Source: Candidatus Zixiibacteriota bacterium (lineage in GTDB: Bacteria > Zixibacteria > MSB-5A5 > GN15 > JAAZOE01). From it: a stretch of DNA of 64,000 nt. The notes under the pieces were generated by a model that did no database searches, was not told the DNA's origin, and worked only from the letters and a program-made list of their open reading frames with translations. The DNA lies in assembly GCA_023138975.1 (NCBI GenBank), contig JAGLON010000015.1, positions 62,001-126,000 on the forward strand, given 5' to 3'. Below, one piece after another: positions 33,744 to 42,959 of the stretch (positions are counted from its first letter, which is position 1; every line of letters starts with the position of its first letter). A program made the translations under genes and the position numbers.

Positions 33744-34941
33744 AGAAGCAATAAACGCGATCATCGAAACTGTTCCCTCTCCGATAGAAACCGAGGTGTC
33801 AATTGAGGATGCCGCTGGATATGTCGCGTCGCGCGAAATAATCTCGGCTGTAGATGTAGTTAATTATAAAAACTCTGCGATGGATGGTTTTGCGGTTAAG
33901 TCTGATTGGTTTAGCAATTGCTCAAAAACTAATCCGGTTACATTCTCATATACTCATACTGTCTTTGCCGGTGATAGCCCCGGAAATATATTTCAAGAAC
34001 AAACACCTGCCAAAATTATGACGGGTGCACCGGTGCCGGATGGATATGATTCGGTCGTTAAATTTGAGGATACTAAATATGATGATGTTTCCGTTACTTT
34101 TTTCAGACCGGTAAAATTGAATGCCAACGTCAGGTTTCCCGGGGAAGATATACAAAAAGGCCGGAAACTGTTTATGGCCGGACATCGATTCTCTAAACTG
34201 GATATAGGAATTCTTGCCGGTATTGGCTTGCCAAAAGTACATGTCTTCCAGAAGCCGACTCTCAGGATTGCTACCACCGGTAATGAGATAGTTTCACCCG
34301 GTAAAAAACTTGGGTTTGGTCAGTTGTATAATTCAAACCTCTACACGTTAATGGCCTTCTTACGGCATTTATCACGGGAAACAAATACCTCTACACAAGT
34401 AAGCGATTCCACCCAAGCTCTTGAAGAACTATTTAAGGGGAATGAAGATGTTATCATTACTAGCGGGGGTGTATCAGCCGGGGAGAGAGATTTTGTAGTC
34501 AAGACAGCGGAAGCTCACGGGTGGGAAACGGTTTTTCATAAGATTAAAATAAAGCCCGGCAAACCGGTCTATTTTGCCCGAAGGGGAAGACAGCTCCTAT
34601 TTGGCCTGCCCGGTAATCCTCTATCTATTGCCGTGACCTGTGCTATATTTGTTATACCGGCGTTAAGGAAGTTGATCGGGCGAGAAGATTATAATATCCA
34701 AACCAATCCTGCTACTTTAGAGCCAGCCAATGTCAGAAAATCAGGACGTTATCTGATATGGCCCGGTAAGGTTGAAAAGAACAGTGAGGTCCCGGAAGTA
34801 TCGTTCTCGCATACAAAATCCTCGGCTTGCCTAACCGCATTAATGAACTCAGATGGATTGATTTTTCAACCCGCACTAAAAAATCCTCCTGATTCCGCTC
34901 TAAAAGTCCATTTCGCCTATTGGGATGATATCCTCAAGTAG
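33730..34941 (+). CDS. moeA: Molybdopterin molybdenumtransferase MoeA
   Basis: 403 aa. N-terminal NSAMDGFAV, PGEDIQKG and TGNEIVSPG, then the MoCF-binding core TSGGVSAGERDFV and FGLPGNPLS, and a C-terminal beta domain. Inserts molybdate into adenylylated molybdopterin. Last gene of the Moco operon, completing most of the pathway; moaD/moaE for the sulfur step are not in the window. Confidence 0.95.
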   Translation: MITYKEAINAIIETVPSPIETEVSIEDAAGYVASREIISAVDVVNYKNSAMDGFAVKSDWFSNCSKTNPVTFSYTHTVFAGDSPGNIFQEQTPAKIMTGAPVPDGYDSVVKFEDTKYDDVSVTFFRPVKLNANVRFPGEDIQKGRKLFMAGHRFSKLDIGILAGIGLPKVHVFQKPTLRIATTGNEIVSPGKKLGFGQLYNSNLYTLMAFLRHLSRETNTSTQVSDSTQALEELFKGNEDVIITSGGVSAGERDFVVKTAEAHGWETVFHKIKIKPGKPVYFARRGRQLLFGLPGNPLSIAVTCAIFVIPALRKLIGREDYNIQTNPATLEPANVRKSGRYLIWPGKVEKNSEVPEVSFSHTKSSACLTALMNSDGLIFQPALKNPPDSALKVHFAYWDDILK

Positions 34942-35054
34942 CATTGTGACAACTCCTGAAACGGTTTGGAGCCTCAGTTTAACTGTTTGTTCAGGCGAAG
35001 ATAAAAGCTCTTCACTTTAGTAGAGTATTATACCCCATTATTCTTCAAAAAAAA

Positions 35055-35083
35055 TTGCCATAATTCCTTTTTTATTGTATAAT
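35055..35083 (+). promoter_or_regulatory. Promoter for the tetraheme cytochrome gene
   Basis: TTGCCA (35055-35060), a 17-bp spacer, then a perfect TATAAT (35078-35083). Start at about 35090. Confidence 0.7.
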
Positions 35084-35126
35084 CAAACAGGAAATAAAAC
35101 AAATAACCAGTTTGAGGGCTTTTGTG

Positions 35127-35663
35127 ATGTTGAAAAAACTATCCTTCCTAACAATGCTATTGGCTGCCGTTTTTATGTTTGCTAACGTGGCCATATCAGG
35201 GGACGAAGTTAAGACCAAATCCGGGGATGATGTTAAGGCTAAGCATGCATTTGTTGGTGCCAAAAAATGTAAAATTTGCCATAAAAAGAGTGGTATCCAT
35301 GCTTCCTGGTTAGAGACCAAACATGCCAAGGCATGGGATATGCTTTCTGACGAACAGAAAAAGAAAGAAGACTGTGTTAAATGTCACTCTACCGGAACCA
35401 CCGCCAAGGGTGTTTTCTTGGAAGGTGTTCAGTGCGAAGCCTGTCACGGTGCCGGAGCTGATTATAAGAAAAAGAGCATTATGCAGGATCGTGAAAAAGC
35501 AGTTGCCGCTGGTCTTATAATGCCAGAAGCAAAGGATTGCCTTGTCTGCCATGAAAATGTTCCTGAAGAATTCCGCGCCAAGGAAAAATTTGACTATGAG
35601 AAAATGAAAGGCACGGGTATTCATGTAATACCGTCAAAGACCGAGAAGACTGAAAAGAAGTAA
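35127..35663 (+). CDS. Periplasmic tetraheme cytochrome c (c554-like)
   Basis: 178 aa from ATG 35127, which has GAGGG upstream and begins a clean signal peptide (MLKKLSFLTMLLAAVFMF). Four haem sites: CKICH, CVKCH, CEACH and CLVCH, with spacing and the EGVQCEACHGAGADY segment typical of cytochrome c554-like carriers. Lys-rich tail. It has its own promoter and terminator, close to the nap/Moco block; a role in the same respiratory chain is plausible but not shown. Confidence 0.88.
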   Translation: MLKKLSFLTMLLAAVFMFANVAISGDEVKTKSGDDVKAKHAFVGAKKCKICHKKSGIHASWLETKHAKAWDMLSDEQKKKEDCVKCHSTGTTAKGVFLEGVQCEACHGAGADYKKKSIMQDREKAVAAGLIMPEAKDCLVCHENVPEEFRAKEKFDYEKMKGTGIHVIPSKTEKTEKK

Positions 35664-35684
35664 GACCAAGTAAATATATTTCTG

Positions 35685-35713
35685 AAAAGGCTCCCTAATA
35701 GGAGCCTTTTTTT
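35685..35713 (+). terminator. Terminator after the tetraheme cytochrome gene
   Basis: Perfect 10-bp stem (35685-35694 with 35701-35710), 6-nt loop, T-run to 35713. Confidence 0.92.
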
Positions 35714-35779
35714 GTAATACTATGCCACTATTGCCAAGTATTACCTGTTCCCATGGATTATTAAGTCAAATCCCTTTGC

Positions 35780-35820
35780 GGGCTGGGAGAACCTCATGAG
35801 GCCTTTGGTCCAGCCCCTAC
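35780..35820. repeat. GTAG-headed palindrome carrying the CATGAGG/TTTGGTCC repeat, copy 1
   Basis: Arms GGGCTGG (35780-35786) and CCAGCCC (35810-35816), flanked by CTAC (35817-35820), which reads GTAG on the minus strand. The inner part holds CCTCATGAGG and CTTTGGTCC. Related copies lie at 37587-37625, 55539-55606 and 61813-61850. It is 78 bp upstream of the first RAYT gene. Confidence 0.7.
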
Positions 35821-35897
35821 AGCCACAGCCTTTATAATTAAGTCTAAAAATGTAAATATGTGAATTACTCATGACTAATCTCTGTCTATTTTGAAGA

Positions 35898-36404
35898 ATG
35901 AGATTTCCTCAAAGAAAGAGAATCAGACTTCAGGGATATGATTATTCTCGTGAGGGAGCCTATTTTATTACTCTTTGCACACACACAAGTATTTCGTTGT
36001 TTGGAAAAGTTAGAAATGAAAAAGTAGAATTAAATAAAAACGGAATAATTGTACGAAATAGCTGGTTTGAAATTAAATCTCTTTATCCGTCAATTCAATT
36101 TGATGAATTCGTCTTAATGCCCAATCATTTCCATGCAATCCTATTTCTTGTAGGGGCCGGGTCTCCCGGCCCGGAAGATTCAAAGGCAAACTCAACAGTA
36201 AGCTCAGTCATCGCCCATTTCAAATATCTAACAACAAGGAAAATAAATAGTTTTCACAATGTGCCCGGCGTAAAGAGATGGCAAAGGAGTTTCTATGAGA
36301 GAGTAATCCGCAATGAAGAGGAACTTCTGAAAGCACGAGAATACATCCAGCACAATCCATTGAAATGGTCGATTGATAACAGTCCTACTACATTTGACAA
36401 TTAA
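35898..36404 (+). mobile_element. REP-associated tyrosine transposase (RAYT), intact
   Basis: 168-aa Y1-type HUH enzyme of the RAYT class: N-terminal RIRLQGYDYSREGAYFITL, His-hydrophobic-His motif in MPNHFHAIL (H77, H79), and catalytic Tyr at about 149 in REYIQHNP. Such proteins cut and join single-stranded REP palindromes. Codons for residues 86-92 are themselves a perfect palindrome (36154-36172; see findings). Followed 46 bp later by a TonB-repeat gene; the pair is duplicated in inverse orientation at 45.1-46.8 kb. Confidence 0.93.
36154..36172 (+). repeat. REP-like palindrome inside RAYT 1
   Basis: GTAG, then 8-bp arms GGGCCGGG and CCCGGCCC with loop TCT, in the coding strand directly after the HUH motif. 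It encodes VGAGSPGP. The geometry equals the intergenic elements at 44493 and 46846. Confidence 0.8.
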
Positions 36405-36450
36405 AATGCAAAAACCTATATTGTATTCAAGTTACCCTTGGGAGGGAGTT

Positions 36451-37494
36451 ATGCGAAGATTATCTTTTATCATAATCATATTACTAATTACGCTTATCTG
36501 TTCAACAGCAGCATATGCCAAGTATCCGCCCCCGGAGGAATTGCCGTACAGCGATGATCCGGTGCTGTTAAAACCGTGTGTGCCGGATTTCCCAAAATTC
36601 CTTGATTCAGGAGATCTACCAGTTTCTGTGACGATTCAGACTTACATCTCCAAAAAGGGAAAAGTCAAAGCCGCCCGAGTTGTGAACGGTCCGCTAAATA
36701 AGCCAAAGCTCGAAAAACTGTGTATAAAATCAACCAAGAAGATAAAATTTTATCCGGCGAGATTATTATTCGAACCGGTACCGGTATGGTCTGAATACAG
36801 ATTGACTTTTAACAGTGATAAAACAATAAGCGCTGGTGATTTTACAACGATATCAGCAATCATTAATCAAGATACCACAAAGATAGGTGAACGGTCTCAA
36901 TCTGTGCTTCCCGATGCAATGCCGGTATTAAAAAAACCATTCTCTCTTGTCTATCCGGAAGATGCTTATCGCAATAATATTAACGGAGAAGTAATTCTGG
37001 ATATCTTTGTTGATCACAAAGGAAAAATTCGAGCTATAGATAACATGAAATGTGACAATCCCGGAAATGGGTTTGAAGATGCTGTCACACAGGCAGCTTT
37101 CAAGAGCTTACATAAACCAGCCCGATATAACGGAAAACCAGTAGCGTGTTGGGTACCCACTAAAGTAATATTCAAAGATAGGCAAAGACCATTCGTTGCC
37201 CCACGTTATGATAACTGTCCTTTTGATTCTCAACCGGAAATATACAGAGATGTGGCACCCGTTTATCCAGTTAAAGCGCAACATATTAGAAAGACGGGCT
37301 ATGTTATTATCAAGGCGTATGTCAATTACTTGGGTAAGGTATCGAATGCACATGCTATTAAATGTTCAAACCCTGGTTTTGGATTCGAACAGGCGGCTAT
37401 CAATGCGGCTAATAGATGCAGATATAAACCGGCTAAAAAAGATGGTGTTCCGGCCGGTTGCTGGATATCCTATAGGGTGAATTTTGAATTTTGA
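36451..37494 (+). CDS. Secreted protein of three TonB-C-like repeats
   Basis: 347 aa from ATG 36451 (GGAGGG upstream). Signal peptide MRRLSFIIIILLITLICSTA ending AYA. Then three units with the TonB C-terminal-domain pattern (YP..A....GYV.....VN..G.V..A...K..NPGFGFE.AA..A....R.KPA...G.PVGCW): about 35-120, 165-250 and 265-345. Unlike true TonB there is no N-terminal anchor helix left after cleavage, and no Pro-rich spanner. Probably a periplasmic protein; partner unknown. Paralogue at 45135-46217. Confidence 0.78.
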   Translation: MRRLSFIIIILLITLICSTAAYAKYPPPEELPYSDDPVLLKPCVPDFPKFLDSGDLPVSVTIQTYISKKGKVKAARVVNGPLNKPKLEKLCIKSTKKIKFYPARLLFEPVPVWSEYRLTFNSDKTISAGDFTTISAIINQDTTKIGERSQSVLPDAMPVLKKPFSLVYPEDAYRNNINGEVILDIFVDHKGKIRAIDNMKCDNPGNGFEDAVTQAAFKSLHKPARYNGKPVACWVPTKVIFKDRQRPFVAPRYDNCPFDSQPEIYRDVAPVYPVKAQHIRKTGYVIIKAYVNYLGKVSNAHAIKCSNPGFGFEQAAINAANRCRYKPAKKDGVPAGCWISYRVNFEF

Positions 37495-37586
37495 GTACAC
37501 CGTGGGTGAAATTAAATAGAGATCAGCTAGGGTAATACCGAGACGTTGGAAAAATAGGCAATACAAAATTCTTGAATCTCTCCAAA

Positions 37587-37646
37587 GAAGCTCGGCGGAG
37601 AACCTCATGAGGCTTTAGTCCACCCGAATCACAAGAATGATTCGGG
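37587..37646. repeat. CATGAGG/TTTAGTCC repeat, copy 2, with adjoining hairpin
   Basis: 37587-37625 matches the 35780 element (CGGAGAACCTCATGAGG then CTTTAGTCCACCC). It runs into a perfect 9-bp inverted repeat CCCGAATCA (37623-37631) / TGATTCGGG (37638-37646) with a 6-nt loop. Between the TonB-repeat gene and the next gene; no T-run, so not a clear terminator. Confidence 0.7.
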
Positions 37647-37677
37647 ATGGGGCACCTATTTCGGAGGGAGCTTTGAA

Positions 37678-38334
37678 ATGCGCTTTACTATCTTCATTCT
37701 GTTTGCAATATCCATTTCACAAATATTCTTTGTCGGTGACTCATTGGGCTCAGACGAATCAGAATTGGCGCAAGTAGCTGATTTGAGAGCATCAGTATTT
37801 AAAGATGGAGACTCTGACTTTACTGCTACGTTCAGCATATGCTCCTATAAATTTAACAAGAACCGGAAATTTCTCTCACCGGTGTTCTCTATGGTATCGA
37901 TCGTGCAATACAATGAGGAAGGAGCTCGTTATAGTTTTAAAGGTATTATGCAATTCGTATCTCTAGGGTTGACCGCAGCAGCCAATGAGCTTGTTTTAGG
38001 CGGCCATGGAGATGCCTTTACATCAGATGCCCGTTATTTGTTTTTCCTACCGTATTCAAGCCATCATATAGATCTGTCCGAGGATATGATGCTCACCCTG
38101 GGGGTCGATTCGGATTATCTCTTTTATCGTCACAAGACAGGAGACCGTGGGATTTTATATTCTCCGTATATTGGGTTAACATATACGAGTATGAGTAAGT
38201 ATTCGACGGTCAAAGCCAGCGGCTTTACTCTTTATTTCGGACATCAGAGATTTCTCAATTTCGATGGTAGCGACAAAAACTTGGGAGTCGTCATCGGAAT
38301 CTCCTTGTTTGGTGATGGTTCGTTATTGCATTGA
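37678..38334 (+). CDS. Secreted protein of unknown function, beta-rich
   Basis: 218 aa. Signal peptide (residues 1-23, cleaved near SLGSDES). The rest is rich in alternating aromatic and hydrophobic stretches (YSPYIGLTYTSMSKY, GFTLYFGHQRFLNF, GVVIGISLFGDG), as in small outer-membrane barrels, but no family is recognised. GGAGGGAG lies 8 nt before the ATG. It stands alone between repeat-rich gaps. Confidence 0.6.
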   Translation: MRFTIFILFAISISQIFFVGDSLGSDESELAQVADLRASVFKDGDSDFTATFSICSYKFNKNRKFLSPVFSMVSIVQYNEEGARYSFKGIMQFVSLGLTAAANELVLGGHGDAFTSDARYLFFLPYSSHHIDLSEDMMLTLGVDSDYLFYRHKTGDRGILYSPYIGLTYTSMSKYSTVKASGFTLYFGHQRFLNFDGSDKNLGVVIGISLFGDGSLLH

Positions 38335-38364
38335 TGTTTCAACCAGCCGAAAATGTAAACCCTT

Positions 38365-38415
38365 CCTGACAAGGCAGATTGCCACACTCGTCTTGCGGGC
38401 TCACAGCAATGACAT
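38365..38415 (-). repeat. GTCATTGC...GTGGCAATCTGCC dispersed repeat
   Basis: On the minus strand this reads GTCATTGCTGTGAGCCCGC, then ACGAGTGTGGCAATCTGCC. It belongs to a repeat type common in intergenic DNA of uncultured bacteria. Related sequence occurs at 61877-61915 and, more weakly, at 54248-54300. Confidence 0.6.
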
Positions 38416-38429
38416 TTGATTAAATTGGA

Positions 38430-38458
38430 TTGACTTAATGCATAACCCAGCATAGATT
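38430..38458 (+). promoter_or_regulatory. Candidate promoter for the SDR gene
   Basis: TTGACT (38430-38435), a 17-bp spacer, then TAGATT (38453-38458). Start about 38465, about 34 nt before the ATG at 38499, with AAGGAA as ribosome site. Confidence 0.6.
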
Positions 38459-38498
38459 ATCAATTACTCAATTGGTTTCTTAAAAAGGAATTAGATCT

Positions 38499-39266
38499 AT
38501 GCTGAAAGATAAAATCGTTTTTATAACCGGGGCCTCGTCAGGAATCGGTGAAGCCTGCGCCAAAGTTATGGCTCGCGAAGGAGCCAAACTAATCCTCTGC
38601 GCCCGCAGAATAGATAAAATTAACGCCTTATCTAAAGAACTGAAAAAGGAATTCGGTACAGCAAGTTTTTGTTTTGCGCTCGATGTTAGAAATCAACCTG
38701 ATGTCGCCAAAGCGGTCGAGTCGTTACCTGCCGAGTGGCGAGCGATAGATATTCTAATTAACAACGCCGGCCTGAGCCGGGGACTGGCCAAGCTCCACGA
38801 GGCTGACCTGAACGATTGGGAAGAGATGATCGACACCAATGTTAAGGGGCTATTATATGTATCCCGCGCGATCCTACCTGGAATGGTCAAACGTAAATCA
38901 GGCCATGTCGTCAACATCGGTTCGGTGGCAGGTCATCAATTATATCCCGGTGGAAACGTTTATTGCGCCACCAAACATGCTGTTGATGCTATTACACAGG
39001 GAATGCAGATTGATTTAGTGGATACACCGATTCGAGTCAGTACCGTCGATCCGGGGATGGTTGACACCGAGTTCTCAACTGTCCGTTTTCATGGCGATGA
39101 GGAAAAAGCCAAAACGGTATATACCGGGCTGACTCCACTGGCTGGTGAGGACATTGCTGAGACGGTTTTGTTTTGTGTTACTCGTCCGCCGCATGTTAAT
39201 ATCCATCAAGTACATATAATGCCGAAAGCACAAGCGGCCGCAACCATATCTCATCGGAAAAGATAA
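38499..39266 (+). CDS. Short-chain dehydrogenase/reductase (YdfG-like)
   Basis: 255 aa classical SDR. Cofactor motif TGASSGIGEA (residues 10-19), NNAGLSRG, catalytic Ser in NIGSVAG and YCATKHAV (Tyr-x3-Lys). The C-terminal half (DPGMVDTEFSTVRFHGDEEKA) resembles the YdfG/serine-3-dehydrogenase group, NADP-dependent enzymes acting on hydroxy acids. Own promoter and terminator. Substrate not predictable. Confidence 0.88.
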   Translation: MLKDKIVFITGASSGIGEACAKVMAREGAKLILCARRIDKINALSKELKKEFGTASFCFALDVRNQPDVAKAVESLPAEWRAIDILINNAGLSRGLAKLHEADLNDWEEMIDTNVKGLLYVSRAILPGMVKRKSGHVVNIGSVAGHQLYPGGNVYCATKHAVDAITQGMQIDLVDTPIRVSTVDPGMVDTEFSTVRFHGDEEKAKTVYTGLTPLAGEDIAETVLFCVTRPPHVNIHQVHIMPKAQAAATISHRKR

Positions 39267-39283
39267 AACTTGATAAAAATAAG

Positions 39284-39314
39284 AAAAGGGCGGGAGTGAG
39301 AGTCCGCCCTTTTT
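39284..39314 (+). terminator. Terminator after the SDR gene
   Basis: 10-bp stem (39284-39293 with 39304-39313), 10-nt loop, short T-run to 39314. Confidence 0.88.
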
Positions 39315-39741
39315 GTATCAGGACCTGGTCTGTTAAGATTGTAAAACCTGATTCCGACAAACTGGCTCAACAGACACCTCGTCCGCACTTCCCCGCGAGC
39401 CCCCTCATCTCAGGGCTTTTTTACCTCCTGCGGAAAAATGGCTTATCGGCCTTATCAAAATAGTCGCCGCCACCTCTGACAAGTTTCTTGCCGATATCAG
39501 GGCGACACTGCCAGACCAGCCCTGTGTGTAGCTCAAAGTTGATTTGCAAGATGATATTTTTTTATAGATTACCTAGCCTATAATACAATACGAAAGAACT
39601 CTCCGTTTTCTTGGGAAATAATTTTCAGCCAATCAGGCCTGAAAATACTGAAAAATATTCACCCAGCTACCGGTGTAAATAAGTCTTTACTTACTGCCCG
39701 AAAAGGGATAAATTATGAGGCTATATTGAAAGGTTTTGACT
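39315..39741 (+). other. 427-bp gap upstream of ileS, weak hairpins only
   Basis: No gene seen. A weak 5-bp hairpin with T6 (39398-39422), an isolated TATAAT at 39579-39584 without a good -35, and an 8-bp inverted repeat ATTTTCAG/CTGAAAAT (39621-39646). I looked for a T-box (GGTGGNACCGCG element) because the next gene is a tRNA synthetase and did not find one. Confidence 0.5.
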
Positions 39742-42700
39742 ATGAAATTTGATCAACTAAAAGATGGATTCTCCTGGACCGTCGCTGAAGAAAAAGTTCT
39801 GGAAAACTGGGAGAAAAACCGCATATTTGAGAAATCGATTGAGCGGGCCGAAGGCAAAAAACCGTTTATATTCTTTGAGGGACCTCCGACGGCCAATGGC
39901 AAGCCCGGTATCCATCATGTTATTAGCCGTACAATAAAAGACCTTATGTGTCGCTATAAAACAATGCAGGGCTTCAAGGTAGATCGTAAAGGCGGCTGGG
40001 ATACACACGGTTTACCGGTTGAGGTCGAGGTTGAGAAACGGCTTAAACTGAAAAACAAGCAGGATATTAAAGAATACGGTGTAGCCGAGTTTAATAAACG
40101 GTGCAAAGAGTCTGTTTTTACCTATAAAAAAGAGTGGGACCAAATCACTCGCCGGATCGGCTACTGGTTAGATCTGGATAAAGCCTATATTACTCTTGAA
40201 AACTACTATATAGAATCAGTCTGGCATATTCTGGAGAACTTCTTCAATCGCGATCTTATTTACGAAGGACATAAAACGATACCATTTTGTCCTCGTTGTG
40301 AGACCGGATTGTCGTCTCACGAAGTATCTCAGGCATATAGTGACGTCTCCGATCCCTCTGTTTATGTCAAGATGAAATCCTTAGATGGTGACTATTCCTA
40401 TTTGGTATGGACGACTACTCCCTGGACGCTACCCTCAAACGCCGCGATTTGTTTCCACCCCGACGAGACGTATGTCCGCGTAAAGCATCAGGACGAAGAA
40501 CTGGTGATGGCTGCGGCTTTGTGTGAAAAAGTACTCGGCGAAGAGTATGAAGTGTTGGAGAAGTATAAAGGCTCAGATTTTGCCGGCAAAAAATATCAGT
40601 CGCTATTCGATACCTTTGCGTCTGAAACGGATAAGGCGTTTTATGCGCTTAATGCCGACTTTGTAACGATGGAAGACGGTACCGGAATCGTGCATATTGC
40701 TCCCGGATTTGGAGCTGACGACTATGCCATCGGCAAGCAAAACGGCCTTCCGCTCTTGCAGGCAATTCATGAAAACGGCCATTTCAAAGAAGACACCGGA
40801 TGGTTGGCCGGAAAATATATCAAAGATGCCGATCCTGAGATTATCAAAGACCTCAAAAAACGGGGACTTTTATATAAATCTGAAAAGTACACTCACAGCT
40901 ACCCGTTTTGCTGGAGATGCGATTCACCGTTAATCTATATCGCTCGCAAGTCGTGGTATATCAAGACGACTCAGTTCAAAGATAAAATGCTTGAGAACAA
41001 CAAGAAGATTAACTGGTATCCTCCGGAAATCGGTTCGGGTCGTTTTGGTGAATGGCTGGAAAACAATATCGACTGGTCGCTTTCCCGCGAACGGTTCTGG
41101 GGCACCCCGCTCCCGATTTGGATTTGCGGTGAGTGCGGTGAGAAAAAAGCTATCGGTTCGGTGGCGCAACTAAAAGAACTCGGTGATAATGTTCCCGACG
41201 AAATGGATTTGCATAAACCGTATATCGACGACATCAAGCTGAAATGCCCTTCCTGTTCAGGTAAGATGGAGCGGGTTCCGGAAGTTATCGACGTTTGGTT
41301 TGATTCCGGCGCGATGCCGTTTGCGCAATGGCATTACCCCTTTGAGAACAAAGAAAAGTTTGACACCGAGCTGTATCCCGCCGCCTTTATTTCCGAAGCG
41401 GTCGATCAGACCCGGGGATGGTTTTATTCCTTGCTGGCGATTTCGACGATATTTTACGACAAACCATGCTTCGAAAACTGCATTGTTATCGAGTTTATCG
41501 TTGATAAAGACGGAAAGAAAATGTCGAAACATGTCGGCAATGTCGTTAGTCCGTTTGAGATGGTAGATAAATTCGGCGCTGACTCTGTACGCTGGTATAT
41601 GATTTCGACTTCGCATCCGTGGATTTCATTGAAATTTGATGCTGACGGTGTTTCTATTACCCGGAGAAAATTCTTTGATACGCTCAAGAACTGCTATGCC
41701 TTCTGGGCCTTATATGCCAATATTGATGATGTCGCCGATAATGCTGCCAAGGAGAATATCCCGGTTGGCGATTACCTGCGTCAACGCAAAGGAGATGAAA
41801 AGCTTATCGACCGTTGGGTTTGGTCAAAATACAATACGGTTGCAAAACAGGTCACCGAAGCGTTTGATAATTACAACGTAACCCGGGCCACTCGTCTGAT
41901 TCAGGAGTTTGTGATTGACGATCTGTCTAACTGGTATATCCGCCTCAATCGCTCCCGTTTTTATGGCTCAGGAGACGATCCGGATAAATTCACCGTTTAC
42001 TCACTGCTCTATGATATCCTAAAAGGAGTCTGCGGTCTTATGGCTCCGGTCGCACCATTTTTCTCTGATTATATTTACAGTCAACTGGCTGGCGTAAAGA
42101 CCGAATCTGATACCGAGTCGGTGCATCTGACTAATTATCCGGTTGGTGATGATTCTGTAATCGATGAAACGCTTGAAAATGAAATGGCCTTTGTGAAAAA
42201 GGTTGTTTCGCTGGCTCTGGCAGCTAGAAAACGCAAAAATCTTAAAGTTCGTCAGCCTCTGCCGAGAATAATCGTTAGCGCCGATAATGGGGTAACTCCA
42301 TCAGAAAATGTCAGTGAGATTATCCTCCAGGAGCTGAACATTAAAAACCTTGAGTTTGCTAAAGATGCCAGCCGTTATATCAGCTTCTCGGCCAAGCCGA
42401 ATTTTGCCAAACTGGGGCCGAAATTCGGTAAAGGCGTCAAACAGGCGGCTTCGATAATAACTTCTCTGGCGTCTGAAGAGGTAGAAAAATTTAGTCAAAC
42501 CGAAAAAATTAAAATAGATTTTGACGGTAATATCGTAGAACTTACGACTGAAGAAATTGAAATCATCCGTAGTGAGCAAGATGGATTCGCCGTTGAGGCC
42601 GACGGACCGTTTACAGTAGTACTGGATACTACTTTGAGCGATGAGCTTATCAAGGAAGGATTTGCCCGGGAACTGGTAAATAAGATCCAGAATAAGCGGA

Positions 42701-42939
42701 AATCGTCAGATTTCGAAGTGACCGACCGGATAATAATTAAAATGTTTGCAGATAATCCGGTCGCGGATGCCGTAAACACTTTTGGTGAGTACATCAGTTC
42801 AGAAACTCTGGCGGAGCCGTTTACTCCTCAAACTCTGGACGGTAACGGCGAAGCTGAAACCTTGTTGGCTGACGGTACGGTTGAAGAGCTAAAGGTTAAC
42901 GGTGAGAAGACTCTGATAGGAATTGAAAGAGTTAAATAA
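39742..42939 (+). CDS. ileS: Isoleucyl-tRNA synthetase, long (type 2) form
   Basis: 1065 aa. Class I signatures: HIGH-type PPTANGKPGIHH (about residues 48-59) and KMSKH (about 592). CP1 editing domain with TTTPWTLPSNAA. Internal zinc-type Cys pairs (CPRC, CWRC, CGEC and CPSC). The length and the lack of a C-terminal CxxC zinc finger fit the eukaryote-like IleRS2 form rather than the about 930-aa IleRS1. ATG 39742 is chosen over TTG 39736 because GAAAGG lies at the right distance. Confidence 0.93.
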   Translation: MKFDQLKDGFSWTVAEEKVLENWEKNRIFEKSIERAEGKKPFIFFEGPPTANGKPGIHHVISRTIKDLMCRYKTMQGFKVDRKGGWDTHGLPVEVEVEKRLKLKNKQDIKEYGVAEFNKRCKESVFTYKKEWDQITRRIGYWLDLDKAYITLENYYIESVWHILENFFNRDLIYEGHKTIPFCPRCETGLSSHEVSQAYSDVSDPSVYVKMKSLDGDYSYLVWTTTPWTLPSNAAICFHPDETYVRVKHQDEELVMAAALCEKVLGEEYEVLEKYKGSDFAGKKYQSLFDTFASETDKAFYALNADFVTMEDGTGIVHIAPGFGADDYAIGKQNGLPLLQAIHENGHFKEDTGWLAGKYIKDADPEIIKDLKKRGLLYKSEKYTHSYPFCWRCDSPLIYIARKSWYIKTTQFKDKMLENNKKINWYPPEIGSGRFGEWLENNIDWSLSRERFWGTPLPIWICGECGEKKAIGSVAQLKELGDNVPDEMDLHKPYIDDIKLKCPSCSGKMERVPEVIDVWFDSGAMPFAQWHYPFENKEKFDTELYPAAFISEAVDQTRGWFYSLLAISTIFYDKPCFENCIVIEFIVDKDGKKMSKHVGNVVSPFEMVDKFGADSVRWYMISTSHPWISLKFDADGVSITRRKFFDTLKNCYAFWALYANIDDVADNAAKENIPVGDYLRQRKGDEKLIDRWVWSKYNTVAKQVTEAFDNYNVTRATRLIQEFVIDDLSNWYIRLNRSRFYGSGDDPDKFTVYSLLYDILKGVCGLMAPVAPFFSDYIYSQLAGVKTESDTESVHLTNYPVGDDSVIDETLENEMAFVKKVVSLALAARKRKNLKVRQPLPRIIVSADNGVTPSENVSEIILQELNIKNLEFAKDASRYISFSAKPNFAKLGPKFGKGVKQAASIITSLASEEVEKFSQTEKIKIDFDGNIVELTTEEIEIIRSEQDGFAVEADGPFTVVLDTTLSDELIKEGFARELVNKIQNKRKSSDFEVTDRIIIKMFADNPVADAVNTFGEYISSETLAEPFTPQTLDGNGEAETLLADGTVEELKVNGEKTLIGIERVK

Positions 42940-42959
42940 ATAATGTCAGGAGGTGCGCT

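Noticed and set aside
39315-39741. T-box riboswitch upstream of ileS
   Set aside because: No T-box core sequence and no matched specifier/terminator pair could be found.
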